In this document: one piece after another, positions 45,140-52,479 of the stretch
How positions within the stretch are numbered: position 1 is the first letter of the stretch
Layout of the letters: every line of letters begins with the position of its first letter
NCBI GenBank assembly: GCA_018241525.1
Contig: JAFEDR010000009.1
Location: 1,054,001 to 1,118,000 of the forward strand
Source: Pseudomonadota bacterium
GTDB lineage: Bacteria > Pseudomonadota > Gammaproteobacteria > Steroidobacterales > Steroidobacteraceae
Direction: 5' to 3'
Length of the DNA stretch: 64,000 bases
Made by a program: the position numbers and the translations under genes
Notes under the pieces: generated by a model
What the model was told of the DNA's origin: nothing
Seen by the model: the letters and a program-made list of their open reading frames with translations, nothing else
Databases searched by the model: none

Positions 45140-46350
45140 CAGTTGGCGTGGAACAGCGCGTAGCGGCTCGGCAGCAGGCGCTCGTGGAACGGCAGGACCG
45201 CGGCGCCGACGGCCGGCGCGTCGTCGGCCAGAGTCGCGCGCACCACCGGGGCGACCGCGGGCAGGGTGGGTGCGAGCCGTGCCATGGCGGCGTTCACGTT
45301 CGTCGCGAGCCTGTCGACGAGCGGCGCCGGCAGCCGCCCGCCGACCAGGATCGCCTCGGGGTTGATCAGGCAGTTCACCACCGCGAGCGCAGGCTCGAGC
45401 GCCCGGGTCGCCTCGTCGATCCAGGCCTCGACGACCGCCTCGCCCCCGGGATCGAGCGCCATCAGGTCGGACGGCGCTGCGAGCCGGATGCCGTGGCGCG
45501 CGAGCCGTTCGGCGAGCGCCGACAGCGACAGGATCCGCTGCAGTTGCGCCGGCCCGCCCGTGGCATCGGTGCTGCGCAGCCAGCCGATCTCGCCGCTGCG
45601 GCCGGTCGCCCCGCGGATGTACTGGCCGTCCGCCACCAGGCCGCCGCCGAGCGCGGCGGTCACGAGCAGATAGAAGAAGCTCTGGTAGCGCTGGCCGGCG
45701 CCGAACTGCAGCTCGCCGATCGCGGCCGCCGCGGCGTCGTTCTCAACGACCACGGGCAGCCCGAGCGCGCCGCCGACGACCTCACCGACCGGCGTCGTCG
45801 CCCACTCGGCATAGGCTGCCGGCTGGTCGGGGAGCACGGTGCGGGTGAGGTCGTCCGGGAAGGCGATGCCGCAGCCCACCAGCCGGCGGCGCGGTATGCG
45901 CGCCTCCGCCACGAGGCGGGCGTGGCCATCGGCGACGAACACCGCGACCTCGGCGGGCCCGGCGAAGCGCAGCTCGCGGGAGAGCCTCCCGCGGACCCGG
46001 CCGGCGAAGTCGAGCAGCACCATCGTCACGTGGTCGCGGTCGACGTGTACGCCGACCGAGAAACGCGCGCCCGGGTTGATCGCGAGTCGCATCGATGGCT
46101 TGCCGCGAATGCTGCGCACGCGCCCGGTCTCGGCGACGAGGCCAGCCGCCACGAGCCGGGTGGTGATATTGGCGACCGCCGCGGGCGTGAGCCCGGTGAC
46201 CGCCGCGATCTCGGCGCGAGTCGCGGCACCGGCGACCCGGATCGCCTGCAGCGTGACGCGCTGGTTGTGATCGCCCGCGCGTGCGACGTTCGTCCCGGAG
46301 AGAGCCGCCGCGCGCGACGCGCGCCGCGCGACCGCGCGTACCCGCCTCAT
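45139..46350 (-). CDS. ROK-family transcriptional regulator (NagC/XylR-like)
   Basis: 403 residues from ATG 46350, which overlaps the kinase stop by 4 nt. The N-terminal winged helix (DHNQRVTLQAIRVAGAATRAEIAAVTGLTPAAVANITTRLVAAGLV) is followed by a ROK domain with GCGIAFPDDL, VENDAAAAAIGELQFGAG and GATGRSGEIGWLRS. The CxCGxxGCxE zinc motif expected just after GEIGW is absent and replaced by STDATGGPAQLQ. It probably senses a sugar or sugar phosphate and controls the surrounding operon. Confidence 0.87.
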   Translation of the reverse strand: MRRVRAVARRASRAAALSGTNVARAGDHNQRVTLQAIRVAGAATRAEIAAVTGLTPAAVANITTRLVAAGLVAETGRVRSIRGKPSMRLAINPGARFSVGVHVDRDHVTMVLLDFAGRVRGRLSRELRFAGPAEVAVFVADGHARLVAEARIPRRRLVGCGIAFPDDLTRTVLPDQPAAYAEWATTPVGEVVGGALGLPVVVENDAAAAAIGELQFGAGQRYQSFFYLLVTAALGGGLVADGQYIRGATGRSGEIGWLRSTDATGGPAQLQRILSLSALAERLARHGIRLAAPSDLMALDPGGEAVVEAWIDEATRALEPALAVVNCLINPEAILVGGRLPAPLVDRLATNVNAAMARLAPTLPAVAPVVRATLADDAPAVGAAVLPFHERLLPSRYALFHAN

Positions 46351-47285
46351 CCGCGGGCGTGGCGCGGCGCGCCGGCCGTCGACCGCGCGGCAAGCGCATC
46401 GGCCGCGAGCGCGATCGCGCCGAGAGGTCCCGCCTGGTCGCCGAGCGCGGGTGGCGCGACGAGTGCCTCGCTGCCGCCCGCGAGCCGGTCGAGGTCGACG
46501 AAGCCCGCGACGCTCGCCGCCATCGCGCGCCGCGCGGCGGCCAGGAACGCCGGCCGGCCGGTCGCGACGCCGCCGCCAACGAGGATCCGGCGCGGCGCAG
46601 TCGCGAAGACGAGCGTGTGCAGCAGCCCGCCGAGGGCGTGCGCGGCGAGTGCCCAGGCCGGGTCGCCCGGCCCGAGCTCGGCCGCCGGACGCCCGGCGCG
46701 CGCCGCGAGGGCGGGCCCCGAGGCGAGGCCCTCGACGCAATCGCCGTGATAGGGGCAGTTCCCCGGCCAGGCGTCCCCGGGGTGGCGGCCGACGCGCACG
46801 TGGCCGAGCTCGGTGTGGCTACCGCCGTGCACCAGCCGGCCGCCGGTCACGAGTCCGACGCCGATGCCGGTGCCCACCGTGACGTAGGCGTAGTCGTCGA
46901 AGCCGCGCGCAGCGCCCCAGCGACCCTCGGCGAGCGCCGCCGCGTTGACGTCGGTGTCGAAGCCGAGCGGCACGTCGAGGCCGGCCGCGAGTGCGCCGAG
47001 CAGATCGACGTTGAGCCAGCCGGGCTTCGCCGAGGCAAGCACGCGGCCGTAGGTCGGCGAGCGCGGGTCGAGGTCGAGCGGCCCGAACGAGGCGATCCCG
47101 AGTGCGGCGAGGCGACCGTGCCGCGCGCCCCACTCCTCGAGCACCGCGCGCAGCGCCGCGAGTGTCTCGGCCGGCGTCGTCGTCGGCAGCCGGCGCTGGT
47201 CGCGCACGTCCGCAGGCCCCGTGCCGAGCGTGCAGATGCACTTCGTGCCGCCGAGCTCGAGGCCGGCGTACAGCGGGCTCGTCAT
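46347..47285 (-). CDS. ROK-family sugar kinase (fructokinase-like)
   Basis: 312 residues. The ATP-binding ELGGTK motif, the catalytic Asp in GFDTDVNAAALAEG, TVGTGIGVGLVTGG and a complete zinc site ELGHVRVGRHPGD...NCPYHGDCVEG are present. This HxxxCPYHGDCxEG pattern is characteristic of ROK fructokinases (Mak/GmuE type). It would phosphorylate fructose, or mannose, to the 6-phosphate. It overlaps the halogenase gene by one base and the ROK regulator by 4 nt. Confidence 0.9.
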   Translation of the reverse strand: MTSPLYAGLELGGTKCICTLGTGPADVRDQRRLPTTTPAETLAALRAVLEEWGARHGRLAALGIASFGPLDLDPRSPTYGRVLASAKPGWLNVDLLGALAAGLDVPLGFDTDVNAAALAEGRWGAARGFDDYAYVTVGTGIGVGLVTGGRLVHGGSHTELGHVRVGRHPGDAWPGNCPYHGDCVEGLASGPALAARAGRPAAELGPGDPAWALAAHALGGLLHTLVFATAPRRILVGGGVATGRPAFLAAARRAMAASVAGFVDLDRLAGGSEALVAPPALGDQAGPLGAIALAADALAARSTAGAPRHARG

Positions 47286-48817
47286 CAGCGCACCGCCTCG
47301 GCCGGGCGCGGCGCGGCGTCGAAGTACTCGTCGTGCGGACGCGCGCCGCGGGCAGCCTCGGCCGTCTCCGCGGCCAGGCGCCGCAGGATCTCGGCGAACT
47401 GCGGCACCGGGACGACGTCGATCAGCGGGTCATGCTGGCGCGGGCGGACGCCCATGCCCTCGAAGATGTAGAACCAGCTCAGGTCCGTGAAGAGCTCGCC
47501 CGCGCGCGGCCGGATCCGGCCCGTCTCGCGGTAGAGCTCGAGACGCTCGGCGAGGCTCGCCGGGAGTTCCATCGCGCGGCAGTCGCGCCAGAACGGCGTG
47601 TCGTCGCGCTCGGTCAGGCAGTAGTGCAGGATGATGAAGTCGCGGATGCGCTCGATCTCCTCGGCGATCGCCGCGTTGTAGGCCGCGATGTTGCCGGGTG
47701 CGAGGCTGCGGTCCGGGAAGTGCTCGAGCAGGTGGTACACCGAGCTCAGCGCCAGGTGAATGCTGGTCGACTCGAGCGGCTCGAGGAAGCCCGAGGCAAG
47801 CCCGACCGCGACCACGTTGTGCTGCCAGGCGAGCCGGCGGCGGCCGGCCGTGAATCGCAGCACGCGCGGCTCAGCCTCCGGCGCGACCGGCAGCTCGCCG
47901 AGCAGGTCCGCAAGCGCCGCCTCGTCCGAGACGTGCGCGCTCGAGTAGACATAGCCGTTACCAGTCCGATGGCGCAGCGGGATGCACCAGCGCCAGCCGG
48001 CCGGGCGCGCGCTCGATTCCGTGTAGGGCGGGCGGGGCCGCACGACGGCGGTCGGCAGTGCCACCGCGCGATCGCACGGGAGCCAGCGGCGCCAGTCGAG
48101 GTAGCCGGTGCCGAGCGTCTGCTCGATCAGGAAGCCGCGGAAGCCGCTGCAGTCGAGGTACAGGTCGGCGCCGACCCGGGTCCCGTCCGCGAGCACGAGC
48201 GCCTCGATCCGCCCGTCGGCCGCGCGCGTCGCGCCGCGCACGGTAGCCGCGACCCGGCGCACGCCGAGCCGCTCGGCGTAGGCCGCGAGGTACCGCGCCA
48301 CGAGGCCGGCGTCGAAGTGCAGCGCATAGCGCAGCCCGGCGGACTCGCTGCCCGGCGCGCCCGACGGGCGGAACGCGTTCGCCTGCGCGAGTCGCGCCGC
48401 GAGGCTGAAGTCGGTGAAAGCCGGCGATCCGCCCGAGGCCACGGCACGCTGCCAGGCGTGAAAGAAGGGCCGGCGGTTGATCGGTGCACCGAAGGTGCCA
48501 AACGGGTGCCAGTAGCGATGCCCGGGCCGGCGCCAGTCCGTGAAGCGGATGCCGAGCTTGTAGGTCGCCTGCGTATGGCGGCAGAAATCCGCCTCGTCGA
48601 TGCCGAGGAAGCGCAGCAGGTCGAGGATCGGCGGAATCGTCGCCTCGCCGACGCCGACGGTGCCGATCTCCGGGGACTCGACGACCGTGAGTTCGATGCC
48701 GGTGCCGGGCAGCGCCCGGGCGAGCATCGATGCCGCGGCCCAGCCGGCAGTGCCGCCGCCGAGCACGACGATGCTGCGGATCGGCCCCGTTCCCGCCTCG
48801 TCCGTGTCCCGCGCCAT
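47285..48817 (-). CDS. Flavin-dependent (tryptophan-type) halogenase
   Basis: 510 residues. FAD motif VVLGGGTAGWAAAS, Lys87 in ATYKLGIRF (the residue that directs HOCl in PrnA-type enzymes) and the diagnostic WxWxIP motif as GWRWCIPL (Trp275, Trp277) are intact. Halogenases of this clade commonly sit beside TonB-dependent receptors in glycan-utilisation loci of Xanthomonas, Caulobacter and relatives, where their natural substrate is unknown. It needs a flavin reductase partner; none is seen in the window. It lies first in the operon after the TonB receptor. Confidence 0.9.
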   Translation of the reverse strand: MARDTDEAGTGPIRSIVVLGGGTAGWAAASMLARALPGTGIELTVVESPEIGTVGVGEATIPPILDLLRFLGIDEADFCRHTQATYKLGIRFTDWRRPGHRYWHPFGTFGAPINRRPFFHAWQRAVASGGSPAFTDFSLAARLAQANAFRPSGAPGSESAGLRYALHFDAGLVARYLAAYAERLGVRRVAATVRGATRAADGRIEALVLADGTRVGADLYLDCSGFRGFLIEQTLGTGYLDWRRWLPCDRAVALPTAVVRPRPPYTESSARPAGWRWCIPLRHRTGNGYVYSSAHVSDEAALADLLGELPVAPEAEPRVLRFTAGRRRLAWQHNVVAVGLASGFLEPLESTSIHLALSSVYHLLEHFPDRSLAPGNIAAYNAAIAEEIERIRDFIILHYCLTERDDTPFWRDCRAMELPASLAERLELYRETGRIRPRAGELFTDLSWFYIFEGMGVRPRQHDPLIDVVPVPQFAEILRRLAAETAEAARGARPHDEYFDAAPRPAEAVR

Positions 48818-48856
48818 CGCTGACCTCTGCGGCCCGTCGGAGCTGCGCCGGGAGCT

Positions 48857-48884
48857 GGGCGGGCGGCGCCCGCGCCGCCCGCCC
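48857..48884 (-). terminator. Perfect 12-bp GC hairpin between TonB receptor and halogenase genes
   Basis: Arms 48857-48868 and 48873-48884 are perfectly complementary around a CCCG loop, 21 nt after the receptor stop on the minus strand. A second, imperfect inverted repeat lies at about 48882-48903. With no T-tract, it may be a partial terminator or RNA-stability element that sets receptor expression above that of the downstream operon. Confidence 0.5.
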
Positions 48885-48905
48885 CGGGGTCCCCGGACCC
48901 GGGCC

Positions 48906-51900
48906 TCAGAGCTTGCCCTTCACTCCGAAGAAGAGCCGCCGGCCCGTGTCATCGTACGTGAACGGCTCGTTCGCCCACTGCAGATAAGTGTGCTGCTTCT
49001 CGTTGGTCAGGTTAACGACCGACAGCAGCACGCCGAAGTGCGGACCGAAATCGTAGCCGATCTGGCCGTCGAGCTGGCCGTACTTGGCCGCGTAGATGGT
49101 GTAGACCTTCTGCGTCCCGTTCAGGTCCTGGAAGGCGAACGAGGAGCCGACGCCGGAGGAGTTCACCGACTCGCCGCGCCAGGCGTATGCCACGCGCGCC
49201 GAGAACCCGTCGCGTTCGAAGTAAGCGATCGCGTTGATCGAGTTGTTCGGCACGCCCGGGATCGGCAGATGGTCGGCGAACGAGCTCGTCTGCGTCGAGG
49301 ACGAGTTCGCGTGCGTGTAGTTGAACTGGAAGCCCAGCCCGGAATCGAACGCGTACTGCGCCGTGAACTCGAGGCCCTGGATCTTGCCGGTGCCGCCGTT
49401 CACGAGCGAGGCGACGTCGGCGGTCGTGCCGCCGACCCCATCCATCACGAAGGTCGGGATGTTGGCCGTGGTGACGAAGTTGTCGACTGCCTTGTAGAAG
49501 TAGCCGAGGCTCACCAGCCCGCCGCGCGCAAAGTAGTTCTCCCAGGAGAGGTTGAACTGCGAGGCGCGGAACGGGTCGAGGTTGGCGTTGCCGGCCGAGC
49601 CGCCGTTGAACTTGAAGCGCACCTCGCCGTTCGGGCCATCCGGCGCACGCGTGAAGCCGTACTGCAGGCCACGGCCGATGTCGTTCAGGTTCTGCGGCGC
49701 CATCACGCGGGCGGCGCCGAAGCGCAGCTTCTGGCTATCGGTCACGTTCAGCACGAAGTTGAACGACGGCAGGATGTCGGTGTAGCTGCGGGTGTTCTCG
49801 AACGCCACGTCGTTGGCGTCGACCCCGTTCCAGGACGCGGTGCCGACGTAGGTCGAGCCGTTCGGGTTGGTCTGGCCGCCGTCGACGGTCAGCTGCGTGT
49901 GCACCACCCGCACGCCGAAGTTCGCGTGCCAGCTGTGATTGGCATCACCGGCGTCGCCCATCACGTAGGCCGCGCCGGAGCGCTCCTTGACGTCGTAAGA
50001 GTTCAGCGGATCCGCGAAGAACGCCTCGGTCGCGTTCTGCACGCCGGCCTGGGACCAGAGCGTATTCAGGTAGGTCGCCGGGTTCGTCATGCCGCTGGTG
50101 TACGGGTTCTTGACGCCGATCGTGCCGGTCGCGAAGTTGTTATAGAGCAGCAGCAGGTTCGGGTTGGTCTGCGGCGTGGAGTACGGGATCGTCGCGTAGC
50201 CGGGGTCGGAGTAGTAGATGTAGGTGCCGCTGCCGGCGCCGATGCAGCAGTTGCCGGCCGCCGTGCCGGCGCCGACGCCGCCGATGCCGTAGGGGTCGAT
50301 GCCGTTGATCAGGTAGCGGCCATGGACGTAGTCGACCTCACGGCTCGCATAGCGCGCGCCGGCACTGAGGTCGATCACGTCGGTGAGCGCGGTCTTGAGG
50401 TTGAACTTCAGCGCCCAGTTCTTCTCGTCGACCTTGTTTGCCCACGCCCAGTTGGACTTGAACAGCGTGTAGACCGGGTTCGACAGCACGTTCGTGTAGC
50501 CGTAGTTATCCGAGTAGGTCGCGGTCGGCAGGCCGCTCGTGCCGCCGTTGGTCCACACCCACGCATAGCCGTGGTTGCCGTTCGTGCAGTTGTTGCCGCC
50601 GTTGTTGCAGCCCGGCGCGCCCGGCTGGATCGACGCCGGGCCGTTGAAGGCGCCGTAGAAGCCGTGCTCGACGTCGGCCTGGGCCGCCTCGTAGTCGCCG
50701 GTGGCCTTGGCGTAAGCGAGCCCGAAATCGCCGCTGAAGCGGCCGAGGCCGCTGAAGCGCGTGTTGAACTGGAAGTTGTTGGCGGTCGTGCGGTTGCTCT
50801 CGTAGAGCGTCGAGGTCTCGGCGCCGTTCGCCATCATCGTCGCGTTCTGGATCACGCCGTTGGCGTCGATCGAGTACGGCTGGCTGGGGTCGATGCCCGG
50901 GAACGAGGCCGGGGCGCCGGCGGCGTTGTTCTGGCCGCTGCCGCCGGAGAACCACGCCTTGTTCGAGTAGGTGATGTCTTCCTCTTCCTCGCGAACGAAG
51001 AACCAGTTGAAGGTGCTGGTGACGTGCTCGTTCCAGCGCCACTCGGCGCCGAGGGTCGCGCCCTTGGTCTTGATCTGCTGCAGGATGTCGCTGAAGTACG
51101 CGAGCTGCGGGTCGATGTACGTCTGGCCGTTCGGCATCACGGTGTTGGTCGCGGCGACCGGGCTGCCGGTGTACGAGCCGACCGTGGCGGTGTTCGTGAT
51201 CAGCCACTGGTTGCGGTTCTGGTCCTGGAACTGCTTGTCGTGGGTCTTCTGGTCGTCGTAGGAGATGCTGGCCGTGAGCGCGAAGTCGTCGCTGAACTTG
51301 AAGCCGCCGACCAGCGTCGCCTGCGGCGTCGCGCTGCCGTCGGCGCTCGAGGCCTTGGTGCCGCGGGCATTGCCGGCGAGGTTCAGGCCCATCGCCTGGG
51401 CGAGCGGCGAGCGCGTCTTGAGGTCGACGATGCCGCCGAGGCCGCCTTCGCGGTCGCGCGCCGACGGGTTCTTGATGACGTCGATGCCGCCGATCTCCTC
51501 GCTCGGGATGCCCTCGAGCGAGGCGTACTGGATGCCGCCGGCGCCGCCGGAGGCCTCGCCGGAGGAGTAGATCTCGCGGCCGGTCAGCAGCACCTCGCCG
51601 TTCAGCGTCAGCAGGTTGTTGCTGAGGCCGTCGATCAGCACCTGCGTGCCCTTGCCGCCGGCGCGGTTGATCGAGACGCCCGGCAGCCGCTGCAGCGATT
51701 CCGAGACGTTCTGGTCCGGCATCTTGCCGATGTCCTCGGCGACGATCGACTCGATCGGCTGCGTCGACTCGCGCTTGGCGTCGAGTGCCGACTGCACCGA
51801 GGCGCGATACGTCGTGACGACGATCTCCTCGAGCGTGCTGACATCGCCCGCCTTCGGCGCCGGCGCGGTCTGCGCCTGTACCGGGCTCGCGAAGATGCAC

Positions 51901-51986
51901 AGCGTCTCGAGCGAGACGGCGGTCAGGATCGCCGCGTTGGCGGCGCGGGCCGCGCGACGGGCGCGCTTCTCCCTGCGATGAGACAT
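48906..51986 (-). CDS. TonB-dependent outer-membrane receptor (carbohydrate type)
   Basis: 1026 residues from ATG 51986, with an arginine-rich signal peptide ending PVQAQ. The plug has the TonB-box-like STLEEIVVTTYRASVQSALDAKR and then MPDQNVSESLQRLPGVSINR, VLIDGL, GGIDVIKNPSARDREGGLGGIVDLKTRSPL. The 22-strand barrel ends in aromatic-rich GRRLFFGVKGKL. This subfamily (IPR010104-type, with IVAEDIGKMPDxN) is typical of sugar-oligomer receptors in Xanthomonadales and Caulobacterales. Its promoter overlaps a LacI-type operator. It should import the oligosaccharide degraded by the GH2 and GH3 enzymes. Confidence 0.95.
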   Translation of the reverse strand: MSHRREKRARRAARAANAAILTAVSLETLCIFASPVQAQTAPAPKAGDVSTLEEIVVTTYRASVQSALDAKRESTQPIESIVAEDIGKMPDQNVSESLQRLPGVSINRAGGKGTQVLIDGLSNNLLTLNGEVLLTGREIYSSGEASGGAGGIQYASLEGIPSEEIGGIDVIKNPSARDREGGLGGIVDLKTRSPLAQAMGLNLAGNARGTKASSADGSATPQATLVGGFKFSDDFALTASISYDDQKTHDKQFQDQNRNQWLITNTATVGSYTGSPVAATNTVMPNGQTYIDPQLAYFSDILQQIKTKGATLGAEWRWNEHVTSTFNWFFVREEEEDITYSNKAWFSGGSGQNNAAGAPASFPGIDPSQPYSIDANGVIQNATMMANGAETSTLYESNRTTANNFQFNTRFSGLGRFSGDFGLAYAKATGDYEAAQADVEHGFYGAFNGPASIQPGAPGCNNGGNNCTNGNHGYAWVWTNGGTSGLPTATYSDNYGYTNVLSNPVYTLFKSNWAWANKVDEKNWALKFNLKTALTDVIDLSAGARYASREVDYVHGRYLINGIDPYGIGGVGAGTAAGNCCIGAGSGTYIYYSDPGYATIPYSTPQTNPNLLLLYNNFATGTIGVKNPYTSGMTNPATYLNTLWSQAGVQNATEAFFADPLNSYDVKERSGAAYVMGDAGDANHSWHANFGVRVVHTQLTVDGGQTNPNGSTYVGTASWNGVDANDVAFENTRSYTDILPSFNFVLNVTDSQKLRFGAARVMAPQNLNDIGRGLQYGFTRAPDGPNGEVRFKFNGGSAGNANLDPFRASQFNLSWENYFARGGLVSLGYFYKAVDNFVTTANIPTFVMDGVGGTTADVASLVNGGTGKIQGLEFTAQYAFDSGLGFQFNYTHANSSSTQTSSFADHLPIPGVPNNSINAIAYFERDGFSARVAYAWRGESVNSSGVGSSFAFQDLNGTQKVYTIYAAKYGQLDGQIGYDFGPHFGVLLSVVNLTNEKQHTYLQWANEPFTYDDTGRRLFFGVKGKL

Positions 51987-52119
51987 CGTGAGTACCCCCC
52001 AGAAGCGAAACCAGGTGTTCGTTGGATCATCCGGTGGCTGACCCGGCCGCCGCCACCACGCACCGCGCGTAAGCGCCCTGCGGGGTGCGGCCGGACCCGC
52101 GTCCCACCGTCTGGCGCCG

Positions 52120-52149
52120 AACATAGGCCAGCGATGTCAGCGCTGTCAA
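52120..52149 (-). promoter_or_regulatory. TonB-receptor promoter
   Basis: On the minus strand a perfect -35 TTGACA (52149-52144) and a -10 TATGTT (52125-52120) are separated by 18 nt. The -35 is part of the operator at 52133-52150, so repressor binding would block RNA polymerase directly. Confidence 0.65.
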
Positions 52150-52150
52150 T
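52133..52150. promoter_or_regulatory. LacI-type operator 1 (imperfect palindrome)
   Basis: GATGTCAGCGCTGTCAAT. It shares the first 13 bases with operator 2 and has the central CG typical of LacI-family sites. It overlaps the -35 and spacer of the receptor promoter. Confidence 0.65.
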
Positions 52151-52406
52151 CCTTCTCTCAATCACTTTGCATAAAGACGCTGCGGCTGCGTATCGCACCG
52201 CAACAACGCACGAGCGCGACGCTGCGGGGGCGCGCGCGTGCATCGCGCGTGCTGTCTCGCGAGCCTGCGAACGATCGCGAAACACCTTCATTTCAAGACT
52301 TTTCGTACACTTTGTTGTCGGCGGTCGATTGCGCCGTGCGCTGCATCGCCTGCCGCACGCGGGACGCGATGCGCGACCCGTGAGCGCCGGCGACGGCCCT
52401 GAAGGG

Positions 52407-52435
52407 CTGTCAGCAGACTTGCGCTCGTGTATGGT
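52407..52435 (+). promoter_or_regulatory. Putative promoter of the GH2-GH3 operon
   Basis: CTGTCA (52407-52412) and TATGGT (52430-52435) are 17 nt apart, so transcription would start at about 52442, directly before operator 2. Both hexamers are imperfect matches to consensus. Confidence 0.45.
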
Positions 52436-52442
52436 GCGTGCA

Positions 52443-52460
52443 GATGTCAGCGCTGACATC
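52443..52460. promoter_or_regulatory. LacI-type operator 2 (perfect 18-bp palindrome)
   Basis: GATGTCAGCGCTGACATC is its own reverse complement over 18 bases. It lies about +1 to +18 of the predicted GH2 transcript and 7 nt before the Shine-Dalgarno, the classic repressor position. The likely ligand is the LacI regulator encoded at 60282-61388. Confidence 0.75.
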
Positions 52461-52466
52461 CGAATT

Positions 52467-52474
52467 GGAGGGGG
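52467..52474 (+). promoter_or_regulatory. Shine-Dalgarno that selects the TTG start of GH2
   Basis: GGAGGGGG lies 5 nt before TTG 52480. The earlier in-frame GTG 52438 and ATG 52444 fall in or beside the operator and lack a ribosome-binding site. Confidence 0.7.
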
Positions 52475-52479
52475 ACGCG

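Larger units (their letters stand above)
51987..52479. other. Divergent control region of the glycan locus
   Basis: About 490 bp between the TonB receptor and GH2 genes. It holds two operators, two promoters and the GH2 Shine-Dalgarno, listed separately. An unusually AT-rich stretch (52140-52320) separates the two promoters. No gene is supported. Confidence 0.6.

Noticed and set aside
52444..52479. ATG 52444 as GH2 start
   Set aside because: It lies inside the palindromic operator and has no Shine-Dalgarno; TTG 52480 has GGAGGGGG and a better signal peptide.
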